DNA of 64,000 bases from Sphingomonas carotinifaciens (lineage in GTDB: Bacteria; Pseudomonadota; Alphaproteobacteria; Sphingomonadales; Sphingomonadaceae): contig NZ_WSUT01000005.1 of the NCBI RefSeq assembly GCF_009789535.1, positions 868,001 through 932,000 of the forward strand. Direction: 5' to 3'. Shown here piece after piece: positions 1-7,673 of the stretch. Positions within the stretch are counted from its first letter, which is position 1, and each line of letters starts with the position of its first letter. A program made the translations under genes and the position numbers. The notes beneath the pieces were generated by a model. It was not told the origin of the DNA. It saw nothing but the letters and a program-made list of their open reading frames with translations, and did not search any database.

Positions 1-831
1 CTCGTTCGCCGTGATGGGTCGCAGGGCTTTGACCGCCTCGGCCCGGAAGAAGCTCGGCTCGACATGTTCGAGCACGAACGCCACGAACCTTCGCGTGAGC
101 GCGCTATGCTCGTTCGCGAGGATCGCGCCCTGAATTTTCTCACGGCGCTTTTCGCTAAGGCCCTTCGTCGCCTCGTCGACACGTGCCCGCTTCTGCTGAT
201 CATAGTCCGACCAAGAGCCCGCCTTGGGCTTGGTGGCCTGCCCAAGCGATTCCATCGCTGCGACCATCAGCGTGTAGGCGAGCGTCGCGTCTTCGTCGAC
301 CATTAGCATGGCATCGACGATTTGCCGGATTGCACGGATCGCCGCTTCATAGCTCTTGCGCTGGAGGCCGGTCAGGCTTTCGAAGAATTGGGTGAGGTCC
401 GCGATGCTCTCGTCGCTGAGCACGATCGTGGCGTCGAACGTCTGGCGCAGGATGCTGACGGAACCGAATCTTTGATGCGTCGGGCGATCGGAGGTTGAGA
501 TCAGGCGGCGCGCCATCTCGAAATCGCGCACACACACTACGTTGAGGCAGAACGAGACCACGGCGGCGATTTCGTCGATGAGCTGTTCGCCGCTGGTCGC
601 GACGAGAACTTCCGGGCTGCCGGATTCGGTCTCGGCCTCCAATCGCTCGCGGGCCTCGATCGTCATGCTCCCGACACCATGCATAGCGGTCGAAGGCAGA
701 AGCCGGCCGAATGGCAGATCGATCGGCTCGCGATCTCCAAACGCGCGCAAGTTGGTATAGAGGATACCGCGATGAACCGTGTCTGTGAGCGGCACGTCGC
801 GGAAATACATGCCTTGGACAAGCTGGAGCAT
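1..831 (-). CDS. hypothetical protein, possibly HEPN-like, 3' truncated by window edge
   Basis: An open frame of 277 codons runs on the minus strand from an ATG at 831 and leaves the window without a stop. A perfect AGGAGG lies just upstream of the ATG, which fixes the start. The protein is soluble, with no signal peptide or membrane segment. Its second half is helical and charged. The segment around YTLMVAAMESLG, followed by an RREKIQ stretch, is loosely reminiscent of Apea-like HEPN domains, but I see no diagnostic RxxxxH motif, so this is only a suggestion. The putative nuclease at 892 lies 60 bp upstream on the same strand, with a small hairpin (CCAACG/CGTTGG arms, 844-864) between them, so the two may be co-transcribed. 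No function is assigned. Confidence 0.7.
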   Translation of the reverse strand, partial: MLQLVQGMYFRDVPLTDTVHRGILYTNLRAFGDREPIDLPFGRLLPSTAMHGVGSMTIEARERLEAETESGSPEVLVATSGEQLIDEIAAVVSFCLNVVCVRDFEMARRLISTSDRPTHQRFGSVSILRQTFDATIVLSDESIADLTQFFESLTGLQRKSYEAAIRAIRQIVDAMLMVDEDATLAYTLMVAAMESLGQATKPKAGSWSDYDQQKRARVDEATKGLSEKRREKIQGAILANEHSALTRRFVAFVLEHVEPSFFRAEAVKALRPITANE

Positions 832-891
832 AAGCCTCCTCAGACCAACGTGAGCCGTCCGTTGGTTTGCCGGTAGCGGCACGCGCAGCCG

Positions 892-2352
892 CTAATTCTC
901 AATCCAGCGCGACATTCTACCTTTACCGTCACAAGCGCGACACCGATTACGCTCGCCTGAATAGAGATCAACGCCGATGCCGTTACCCGTACCATTACAG
1001 GGACCGCATTCGACTTCCCCCAAATACCCTACATTATCATCAGAATCTACGTCCGCTTCGAATTCTTCTTCATGCTCCCCCGTCCAGTCCGTGACGCGAT
1101 CGTCATCGTCCTCATCGCCGACATAGCCGCATGATTCCATAAATTCCCATGCTCTGAACCAGCTCGATATGGCTTCGATGCGGAGAGTTGGAGCATCTAG
1201 ATCGGCCCCGTTGGAAATCTGCCGGTAGAGCTCATCGAGATACCCGACATAGGCTTCCCGAAACAGGCCGGTCGGCCTAAATCCGATGTTATGCGTGTAG
1301 ACGACCTCCCCCGGCGTGTTCACAATCGAGTGCCAGAAGGGGAAGGACAACTCGGTCTCGATCGGGTTCGTAATGGCTTGGCGCAACGCGCGCTGGCCGA
1401 CGTCGCTAAGTCGCCCATCAAAACCTATCCGCGGCGTCTCAATGAATGTCGAACGCTGATCTTCCGCAAGCTGCCCGATCAAGGCCGCGGCGCGGTCGGG
1501 CTCGGCAGAAAGAAACGGGTTGAGCGCGCAGACGAACAGCGTGTTGGCATAGTAGGCTTCCATTTCTGCCCAGCGCTTGCGCATGAAGCAAAAGCCGTGA
1601 AGACCCTCGGCCTCCATAAGTTGCGCGGCGTAGCTGCTAACGGCGGAGAGGTATTCCACGGTGGAGGTGGATGGGTTCTCACCCGACGACGCGCTCTCGA
1701 TCCAGCCGGGGACATTGTGAAATGAAATGGCTGCGCAGCCCATTGCTTGATGCGAAAGCAGGTGATTTGCGACGCTTTGAAATGTCTCATCGCTCGGCAC
1801 AAACAACTCTAGTGACAGAGTCGCGATGTCGTCGCCGTCAAACTTCGGCTGATAGACGACGATATCGCGCTCGTTGACTAGCAGGTCATATAGATAAGCT
1901 TGCGTGGTGATCTTCGCGGCCAGCGGGGCGGCCAGTACGTTGATGATATCCTTGCGACCTGACAGCTCAAATGCGCCGGCTACATAGTTGCTGTACGCTA
2001 GAAGTTCCGAAAAAGCATTACGCTCCGCCGGTGCCTTCACCTTTAGCTCCAGGATGAACAGCCCATCGTCGTGCGTGCCGATAAGGTCCAGCTCCATTGG
2101 CTTGGTCTTGTCAGTTGGGAGCTTGACCTTGCTGCCGGCGAACGTTCCGTACCGTATAAGTTTGTGCATTCGCTGTATTCGGCGGAGCGCCTTGGCCTTT
2201 AACACTCGCCAGAACTCGAATGGCACGCCCCAATCGTCTTCGGGTGCATTGCTCTGAGAAACGTCAAAGAGCGCCGGGTCAGGGTCAACGACGACCGTTT
2301 CAAGGCCAACTTTGAAAAGTAGTTCGTGAACAGCGTCTTCGTCAAATCCCAT
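892..2352 (-). CDS. putative PD-(D/E)XK nuclease with C-terminal DnaJ-type zinc ribbon
   Basis: The protein has 486 aa counting from the ATG at 2352. The longer frame to 2505 is Arg/Ser-rich junk and was not used. Residues 85-110 read ELDLIGTHDDGLFILELKVK, a strand-turn-strand carrying D89, E102 and K104. That matches the D-(x)n-ExK core of PD-(D/E)XK nucleases such as NucS/DUF91 or Mrr-type enzymes. The last 38 residues hold two CxxC(x)GxG motifs (C449/C452 and C471/C474), like the zinc repeats of DnaJ, just after a very acidic linker (about 420-445). A DNA- or RNA-cleaving role, perhaps in defence, is inferred from this layout and from the accessory context. The downstream neighbour is an unknown gene on the same strand. 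The specific family is not identified. Confidence 0.65.
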   Translation of the reverse strand: MGFDEDAVHELLFKVGLETVVVDPDPALFDVSQSNAPEDDWGVPFEFWRVLKAKALRRIQRMHKLIRYGTFAGSKVKLPTDKTKPMELDLIGTHDDGLFILELKVKAPAERNAFSELLAYSNYVAGAFELSGRKDIINVLAAPLAAKITTQAYLYDLLVNERDIVVYQPKFDGDDIATLSLELFVPSDETFQSVANHLLSHQAMGCAAISFHNVPGWIESASSGENPSTSTVEYLSAVSSYAAQLMEAEGLHGFCFMRKRWAEMEAYYANTLFVCALNPFLSAEPDRAAALIGQLAEDQRSTFIETPRIGFDGRLSDVGQRALRQAITNPIETELSFPFWHSIVNTPGEVVYTHNIGFRPTGLFREAYVGYLDELYRQISNGADLDAPTLRIEAISSWFRAWEFMESCGYVGDEDDDDRVTDWTGEHEEEFEADVDSDDNVGYLGEVECGPCNGTGNGIGVDLYSGERNRCRACDGKGRMSRWIEN

Positions 2353-2410
2353 GAAATCACTTCCACTGCGAAAATGGTTCTCCGGTCTGGATTCTGGTCG
2401 CCGGGTGAAG

Positions 2411-2510
2411 CTACAGTGCCGTAAATGCCTGAAGGTCTCCTCCTGCCGCAAGCAGTCGTTCGCCGTAGTCGTCAGAAATGACAGCAAAGTCCCACTTCTC
2501 GCCATTTGAG
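2411..2510 (-). pseudogene. possible C-terminal gene remnant
   Basis: On the minus strand a frame ending in TAG at 2411 encodes a peptide of normal composition (NGEKWDFAVISDDYGERLL, then AAGGDLQAFTAL). It has no start of its own. Upstream it runs into the 3' end of the esterase gene in another frame. It may be the tail of a gene cut off when the 1-2.4 kb segment joined the chromosome. It could equally be chance coding in GC-rich DNA. Confidence 0.25.
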
Positions 2511-2522
2511 GCTGCCGGCGAC

Positions 2523-3458
2523 CTACGAGAGAAGGAAGGTGCTAAGCGACGCGGCGTCGGTAGCACAGTGTCCACCATAGAGCGGGTGCCACTCCGTCTT
2601 GATCCCTCGCGCACGTGCCCTGTCGACCAGTCGCTGCGAACCCTCGAAATTGCCATAGGCATCGTACAGACCGTTGGAGAGATAGAGCGCCGGGTAGTTC
2701 GGACCCGCCCGCTCGATCAGGGTCAGCGGTGAGATGCGTTGCCATTCCGCATCGTTCGCCGCGTATTTCCGCGCCAGCATCCATACCCCGAGAATCATCC
2801 TGGGATCGGCACCGGTCCGCTTCGTCGTCGCGCGTATTTCCGCGAACGATGCGAAGGGTGATACCGTGTAGACGCCGGGGCAAAGCGCCGCGACCTTGGC
2901 GAAGCGCGACGGATGCGACAGACCTGCGATCAGGACATTGAGGCCGCCCATCGACTCCCCCATCAAAAGGCGACGGCGCGGACGGCCCGCCTTCGCCTCG
3001 ATCGAGGGCAGGCGGTGCATCATGTCGTCCAGCAAGCCGCTGTCGGCCTTCTCACCTTTGGGGGTCAGCAGCCAGGTCGGGCCATAGGACAGTTCAACGA
3101 CAGTGGGCGGTAACGCGGTGCCGCGCTGCCATTCGGCCTGCACCATCGCGGTGAGATAGGTGTCGTCGTTCCAGATGCGCTCGTCGAGGTTGCGGCCATG
3201 CAGATGGTAGAGGACATCGCCGTTCGTCCCGCGCTGGTCGCGGTAGATGCAGTAGCGAAGCGGCCCATCGCTGCCGCAGCTCTGGGCGGCGGGACGGAAC
3301 GCCACCACCTGATTACCGCGGCGCTGCGTGAGCTGACCCCACCCATAGTAGAGCAGGGCCGCAACCAGTGCGGCGATCAGCCAGTATCGGTTGGGGCGTC
3401 GCACTGCAAAAGCGATCACGCGGCGGAGCCTGTTGCTGCGGTTCGACATGAAGATCAC
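2523..3458 (-). CDS. membrane-anchored alpha/beta-hydrolase, putative esterase
   Basis: The protein has 311 aa. An N-terminal basic stretch is followed by one hydrophobic segment (about 24-41, YWLIAALVAALLYYGW), so it is probably anchored in the inner membrane with the hydrolase outside. GESMGG at 167-172 is the nucleophile elbow (Ser169). GLYDAYGN and the C-terminal GGHC supply the likely acid and His. An oxyanion-type HLHG lies at 85-88. This is the pattern of the putative-esterase family (esterase D / feruloyl esterase-like). The ATG at 3458 overlaps the stop of the membrane-protein gene upstream by 4 bp (ATGA), so the two are translationally coupled in an operon with a PadR regulator. The substrate is unknown. 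Confidence 0.75.
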   Translation of the reverse strand: MIFMSNRSNRLRRVIAFAVRRPNRYWLIAALVAALLYYGWGQLTQRRGNQVVAFRPAAQSCGSDGPLRYCIYRDQRGTNGDVLYHLHGRNLDERIWNDDTYLTAMVQAEWQRGTALPPTVVELSYGPTWLLTPKGEKADSGLLDDMMHRLPSIEAKAGRPRRRLLMGESMGGLNVLIAGLSHPSRFAKVAALCPGVYTVSPFASFAEIRATTKRTGADPRMILGVWMLARKYAANDAEWQRISPLTLIERAGPNYPALYLSNGLYDAYGNFEGSQRLVDRARARGIKTEWHPLYGGHCATDAASLSTFLLS

Positions 3459-4603
3459 GCCAGCGCGACGAAGAGGTCGGGGTCAGACGGTGATCGATCC
3501 GCCAGATCTTCTGTACGCCCGCCCATCCGAGCAGGCACGGCTGTCAGCTTCGGCAGCGCGAAGAGGCTCACCACGTAGCCGATGATCGCGCTGCCGCCGT
3601 AGCCGACGACCGGGGTCGGATAATTGCCGAGCGCCGCAGCGACGATCGCGGCAAGCCAAGCCGCGCCGAACGCGGCGTACACCACTCGATTGTGAGGATC
3701 GCGGCTGAAACCGACGAACCCCGGGACAAGCATCAGGGCCGCCCCGCTCCATACCGCGAGGCCAGCGCCCGCGTGGACGTCGAAGGAGGAATAGAGGATC
3801 TGGTCGACATAGGACGCGGCCGGAAGCGTGTCGGCACGCATCAGCGTTGCGGCGAACCCGGCTACGCCGGCTGCAAATGCGATGACGGTGTGCCGATCCC
3901 GGCGGATAACGGTGAGGATGGCGACACACAGCGCGAGCATTCCGGCCATCGCCCTGTCCGGCTGAAGCGCCATCGCGACAGCGGCGATGACGATGCCTGT
4001 CGTCGCGGTCGCGCTGCGGGTGCGTGCGAAGGCGACTAGCACCACCGGCAGCAGGATCAGGCTCGGTTGGATCGCCAGACCCGCAAGGTTCACCCAGCGC
4101 GCCGCGCCATCGACCTCGGCACCGAGCAGCGCCGTCGCCAGCAACGCGCCTGCCATCGTGACGATGGCGGCGTCGGCCCAGCGCCGGTCTGCCGACGCGG
4201 CGTGACCGAGCATCCCCAGCATCGAAAGGCCGATCCCCAATGCACCGATGTTGATCCCGAAATAGCGCAGCGGTGCGCCGGCGATCACCATATAGACGAT
4301 CCCCAGCAAGGCAGCACCGATTGCGCACAGAATGCCGAGTGCGCGGGGGCGACGCATCGTGCCGTCGAGAAGGTTCATTATGGTCAATCCTTCGGCAAAG
4401 GGACGGAGCAGATGTGCTGCGATCGCGCGCGGCAGGAGGCCGCTCAGGCTATCGAGGGTGAACAGGAGTGCCTCGGTGTCGTCCTGAATGCTGGCTGCTT
4501 CATACCGAACCGCCCACCCCCACGGCTGCAATGCGGGGGGCAGGACGGCCTGAAGAATACGGCAGGAAAGGGTCGTGAGACCGCGGCGCAGACCGATGCT
4601 CAT
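3455..4603 (-). CDS. polytopic membrane protein resembling SEDS (FtsW/RodA) proteins
   Basis: The protein has 382 aa counting from the ATG at 4603, which overlaps the PadR stop (ATGA). The longer frame starting at 4738 was rejected. A cytoplasmic N-terminal part of about 85 aa is followed by about nine hydrophobic segments. Three blocks recall SEDS proteins in the right order: GAARWVNLAGLAIQPS (FtsW GxxRWxxLGxxxxQPSE), ALQPDRAMAG (xLQPDxGTA), and VVGYGGSAIIGYVVSLFAL near the end (SYGGSS). The glutamate after QPS and the extracellular region carrying the catalytic Asp of true SEDS polymerases do not align convincingly. It may therefore be a derived, non-polymerising relative. It sits between padR and an anchored esterase, which suggests a regulated envelope-modification unit. 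Confidence 0.6.
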   Translation of the reverse strand: MSIGLRRGLTTLSCRILQAVLPPALQPWGWAVRYEAASIQDDTEALLFTLDSLSGLLPRAIAAHLLRPFAEGLTIMNLLDGTMRRPRALGILCAIGAALLGIVYMVIAGAPLRYFGINIGALGIGLSMLGMLGHAASADRRWADAAIVTMAGALLATALLGAEVDGAARWVNLAGLAIQPSLILLPVVLVAFARTRSATATTGIVIAAVAMALQPDRAMAGMLALCVAILTVIRRDRHTVIAFAAGVAGFAATLMRADTLPAASYVDQILYSSFDVHAGAGLAVWSGAALMLVPGFVGFSRDPHNRVVYAAFGAAWLAAIVAAALGNYPTPVVGYGGSAIIGYVVSLFALPKLTAVPARMGGRTEDLADRSPSDPDLFVALA

Positions 4604-4911
4604 ATCGTCGCCCGCCCGCCGTGCGACGCCGGAGCCACCGACGGTTCGGGGGGATTGGCGCGGGCGAGCTGCACGCCGCTCGCCGTCAGGCGATAGGCGT
4701 GCCGTGGCGGCCTTCCCCCTTCGGTCGGCTGCTGCCATTCCGCTTCGAGATAGCCCTGTGCTTCGAGGCGGATCAAAAGCGGATAGAGCGTGCCGGATTT
4801 CACACCGGCGAGTCGAACCAGTTCATAGCCATGCGACCACTGGCCGCCGGCATCGAGGAGAACGGACAGGACCGTTCGGGCATGGGGAGAGAGAGCGCGT
4901 GAACGAGGCAT
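4600..4911 (-). CDS. PadR-family transcriptional regulator
   Basis: The protein has 103 aa. It has the PadR winged-helix pattern: LSVLLDAGGQWSHGYEL (helix 1), then SGTLYPLLIRLEAQGYLEAEW (recognition helix and wing) and RPPRHAYRLTASG. The typical length is 100-110 aa, so only the DNA-binding domain plus a short tail is present. It is the first gene of a three-gene operon and its stop overlaps the start of the SEDS-like gene. The upstream segment 4912-4960 is AT-rich, with a TTGATA-like -35 on the minus strand and a TAGAAT-like -10. PadR proteins normally repress their own operon in response to a small molecule or envelope stress, so autoregulation is likely here. Confidence 0.85.
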   Translation of the reverse strand: MPRSRALSPHARTVLSVLLDAGGQWSHGYELVRLAGVKSGTLYPLLIRLEAQGYLEAEWQQPTEGGRPPRHAYRLTASGVQLARANPPEPSVAPASHGGRATI

Positions 4912-5092
4912 GCGCCATAATTCTACCTAGATCGATTTAATATCAAGACCCATTCGGATTGTTCCAGAATCACTGGGCGTCGTGCAGACCTCTCGCACTT
5001 CCGAAGCCCAGGGCGGTGCGACCGCGCCTATCTCACTGTCCGAAAGGAGAGCGGGCGTTGTCGCAATCGCCGAATTGCGGCAGCGTCATAGA

Positions 5093-5485
5093 ATGCCTCA
5101 ACGCCTGAACCTCACTGCACTTCTTGTCGACGAATATGACTCCGCACTTCGGTTCTTCGTCGACAAACTGGGCTTCGAGGTGCGTGAAGACACCTACCTC
5201 GGAAACGGAAAGAGATGGGTCGTGGTCGCGCCGCAAGGTGCGGTCAACGGACTGCTACTGGCACGAGCCGTTGGCAAACGGCAGCGTGATGCCATCGGCG
5301 ATCAGAGCGGCGGTCGAGTGTTCCTGTTTCTGGAGACGGATGATTTTGCGCGTGATCACCTCGCCTACATGCAACGGGGCGTCCGCTTTGTTGAAGGGCC
5401 ACGGCATGAACCGTACGGCATCGTGGCGGTATTCGAGGATCTCTATGGCAATCGATGGGATCTGATCGAGCCTACCCTGGCCTAG
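5093..5485 (+). CDS. VOC-family (glyoxalase/bleomycin-resistance fold) protein
   Basis: The protein has 130 aa. I chose the ATG at 5093 because the family begins with this strand (LNLTALLVDEYDSALRFFVDKLGFEV). The GTG at 4982 would add 37 atypical residues. One complete VOC unit is present: paired beta-alpha-beta-beta-beta modules, a metal-site type Glu in the terminal ...DLYGNRWDLIEP motif, and a His in GPRHEPYG. Members include glyoxalases, extradiol dioxygenases and antibiotic-binding proteins. The exact reaction cannot be told from sequence. It stands alone between divergent units. The divergent padR start lies 180 bp upstream. Confidence 0.8.
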   Translation: MPQRLNLTALLVDEYDSALRFFVDKLGFEVREDTYLGNGKRWVVVAPQGAVNGLLLARAVGKRQRDAIGDQSGGRVFLFLETDDFARDHLAYMQRGVRFVEGPRHEPYGIVAVFEDLYGNRWDLIEPTLA

Positions 5486-5596
5486 CAACGCCTCGTGTTT
5501 CAGCATCGCTCGCGGAACGGCCGATCAAGATGGCGACGAACAGCGGAAAGCCCGTCTGAAGGCCCTGTTGCATTCGGAGCAGCCCGCTTGAGGCCA

Positions 5597-6505
5597 TCAA
5601 GAACCGGCTGCGTAGCGTTCGATCCACGTGACCCTGCGCATCTCTGGTTTCCGCCGACCGCCATACAGCATCAACGACGCCCAATCCGCCTCGTCCCTTG
5701 CGAGGTCGTCGGCGACCTGCGCCGACCAGACACGCCGTGCAGCATCCCAGCGGTAGCCGCGTTCCTTCAGCACTTCTCGAGCGGAGAAGGGCGCGTCCTG
5801 CGCGTCGACGATCCACGTTGGCTTGTTCGCATTGCCGATCATACGTCCCGCGACCGTGCCGCCGAACTCGTCGAGCGGGTGGGATAGGAGATGCAGCAGA
5901 GCGGTTACGTCGACCTCGGCGCGGTGGGCGTCGTAGAACCATCCCATCCTGGAGAGCAGCGCTGACAGCGTCCGTCCCTCGTAGCCCAGTTCCCTCCATT
6001 CGACGTCGGCCAGGGTACAGGCCCAAGGGCGCCCGGCCGCCATCGGAAGCCGTTTCTCGAGGAAGGGTCGATCGAACGCCGCATTGTGGCTGACGACGAA
6101 ATCGGCCGTCAGGATCATGCAGCCGGCCTCTCCGTCGGCTATCGCCCGTCCGGCCACATCGGCGTCCGTAAGACCCGTGACCCTGGTGATGCCCGGCGGG
6201 ATCGGCTCGGACGGCTGCTCCAGCCACGTCCGCGGGCGTCCAGTCTCGACGATCCGATACTGGGCGTCGAGACGGAATCTTTGGATGGCGAGTTCGATGA
6301 CCTCGTGTCGTGAATGATCGAGCCCCGTGGTCTCGACGTCGATGGCCACCCCGACCAGCGAATTGCTCCTGTCGATCCGGGTCGGGCGCCGGTCCATTCG
6401 CCTGATGCGGCGAAGGACCCGATAGTCATCGTGCCGATCCAGCGCCCGCGCGATGACTTCGGGTTCGATCGGCACGCCGATCAAGTCGGAACGGAGAGCC
6501 CTCAC
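5597..6505 (-). CDS. DnaQ-like 3'-5' exonuclease (DEDDh)
   Basis: The protein has 302 aa when started at the GTG at 6505, whose GTGA overlaps the stop of the upstream gene. The long frame back to 6778 merely reads through that gene. Exo I is IDVETTG (D56, E58). Exo II is SHNAAFDRPFLE. Exo III is HRAEVDVTALL (His and Asp five residues apart, DEDDh type). A C-terminal piece of about 80 aa contains LKERGYRWDAARRVWS, a tail seen on stand-alone exonucleases in plasmids and islands, rather than a polymerase epsilon-subunit partner region. It probably degrades or trims DNA or RNA 3' ends. Coupling to the gene at 6502 suggests a joint function. Confidence 0.8.
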   Translation of the reverse strand: MRALRSDLIGVPIEPEVIARALDRHDDYRVLRRIRRMDRRPTRIDRSNSLVGVAIDVETTGLDHSRHEVIELAIQRFRLDAQYRIVETGRPRTWLEQPSEPIPPGITRVTGLTDADVAGRAIADGEAGCMILTADFVVSHNAAFDRPFLEKRLPMAAGRPWACTLADVEWRELGYEGRTLSALLSRMGWFYDAHRAEVDVTALLHLLSHPLDEFGGTVAGRMIGNANKPTWIVDAQDAPFSAREVLKERGYRWDAARRVWSAQVADDLARDEADWASLMLYGGRRKPEMRRVTWIERYAAGS

Positions 6506-7245
6506 GCGGCGAAACGCTGTTCCAGGCACACGTCGAGCCCCGCAGCCAAGGAAGAGGACGGATCCTGCGCTACCAGCAGGAGCATGTCCGCCATCGCGGG
6601 GCTGATCATGGCGGTGGCCAGCGCCGTGGTCTGGTCGAAGCCGACTTGATAATTGGCAGTCGTAGCAGCCGAAGTGCCGAAGCGATCGGCCACTCGCTCC
6701 ACCAGATCGTCTTCGCGGTCGGTCACGAGCGCGCAGAAGGCGAGGAGCCGCCGGCCGCCCACTTGGGCGTCGACCCAACAGGTCAACAGCTTGAATTTTC
6801 GGGACGACGGAAACGGGATGACTACATCATCCATCCGCGGGTCATTGATGTCGCCCGCGTCGTCGTCCGAAAGAAGATCGTCGACGTAGCTTGGATCGGC
6901 ATCCAGGCCAAGACCGAGACCGTGCAGGACGACGTTGCGGTTGAAGGCGTCCAGATCCTGGCACGCGTCGATCGGGCAACGGTCATCGAAGACCGTGCGG
7001 GGAGTCATCATCCACGCCGCTGGATCATGCTCCATGCCGTCCAGAGCGAAGCGCGCGCCCACTTCGGTCGCCGCGATGGAGAGGCGCAGGAGACGGCGGC
7101 AGGTCGTCACGACCACCTCGTCGTCAGCGGCGTCCGCCTCCAGCGGATCGATGTCCCACCGGCTCAAGGGGGCCTTGATCACGTCCTGCCACGGCTTCGT
7201 GGTCGCCGTTTTGGACCCTACCAGATCGATCTGCTGCATCACCAT
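6502..7245 (-). CDS. hypothetical protein coupled to DnaQ-like exonuclease
   Basis: The protein has 247 aa. I favour the ATG at 7245, placed about 9 nt after AGGTGGAG. A GTG at 7260 lies within that ribosome-binding site. The protein is acidic, with several Asp-rich turns (DADPSYVDDLLSDDDAGD), and it is predicted soluble. The C-terminus (ISPAMADMLLLVAQDP...) is helical. I recognise no domain. It ends in GTGA, shared with the start of the exonuclease gene, so translation of the two is linked. It probably works with the exonuclease as an accessory or regulatory subunit, but this is inference from arrangement only. Confidence 0.6.
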   Translation of the reverse strand: MVMQQIDLVGSKTATTKPWQDVIKAPLSRWDIDPLEADAADDEVVVTTCRRLLRLSIAATEVGARFALDGMEHDPAAWMMTPRTVFDDRCPIDACQDLDAFNRNVVLHGLGLGLDADPSYVDDLLSDDDAGDINDPRMDDVVIPFPSSRKFKLLTCWVDAQVGGRRLLAFCALVTDREDDLVERVADRFGTSAATTANYQVGFDQTTALATAMISPAMADMLLLVAQDPSSSLAAGLDVCLEQRFAA

Positions 7246-7366
7246 CGTGACGATCTCCACCTACCGCGGGTGGTATGGACCCGCCGCCGAAAGATAGGCC
7301 TGATCAAAAATGCGTCAAGATTTCTTGTCGCACTTTTCCTTATACTTTCCTTTGCATTTTATAAAA

Positions 7367-7384
7367 CGCCAAATATATCTGGCG
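7367..7384. promoter_or_regulatory. 18-bp palindromic operator in front of arsR-type gene
   Basis: CGCCAAATATATCTGGCG is an 18-bp palindrome with one mismatched pair. It ends one base before the ATG of the ArsR-family gene and lies in a locally AT-rich stretch (7308-7380) within GC-rich DNA. ArsR/SmtB-type dimers bind AT-centred dyads of this kind, so it is the likely autoregulatory operator. The same region also separates the divergent unit starting at 7245. Confidence 0.6.
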
Positions 7385-7385
7385 C

Positions 7386-7673
7386 ATGGATGATAAATCT
7401 CTTTGCTTCGGCCTTGCCGCCCTTGGTCATCCGACGAGGCTCGCTCTGTTCCGGCAGCTGGTCCGGGCGGGAGCATCAGGGCGTGGTCCGACGGCGCTCG
7501 CCGAAGACGAAGGCATGCAGCGCACCCTGGTCAGCTATCATCTGCAGCCCCTCGTGGCGGCGGGCCTAGTACGCAGCCAGAAGCACGGTCGCGATGTCGT
7601 CTACTCGATCGATGGTGACCGGCTTTCGCAGATCGCGCTGGCTTTCCAGAAGGTCGCTCTGCTGCGCCCCTGA
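7386..7673 (+). CDS. ArsR-family transcriptional regulator
   Basis: The protein has 95 aa and is an almost pure winged helix-turn-helix: LAALGHPTRLALFRQLV, then a recognition region TLVSYHLQPLVAAGLV and the wing RDVVYSIDGDRL. These match the ArsR signature LSxPxRLxILxxL...LSxHLxxLxxAGLV. It has a single Cys (residue 7) and no ELCVCDL-type metal site. Sensing of As or Cd through the classical cysteines is therefore not supported; it may respond to redox or another ligand. The palindrome immediately before the ATG suggests autorepression. It is divergent from the exonuclease pair, which it may also control. Confidence 0.85.
   Translation: MDDKSLCFGLAALGHPTRLALFRQLVRAGASGRGPTALAEDEGMQRTLVSYHLQPLVAAGLVRSQKHGRDVVYSIDGDRLSQIALAFQKVALLRP

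Noticed and set aside
4982..5092. N-terminal extension of the VOC gene from GTG 4982
   Set aside because: The extra residues do not resemble the VOC fold; ATG 5093 begins at the first conserved strand.
7386..7673. Arsenic- or cadmium-sensing ArsR
   Set aside because: The ELCVCDL-type cysteine motif is absent; only one Cys is present, so no metal specificity is claimed.
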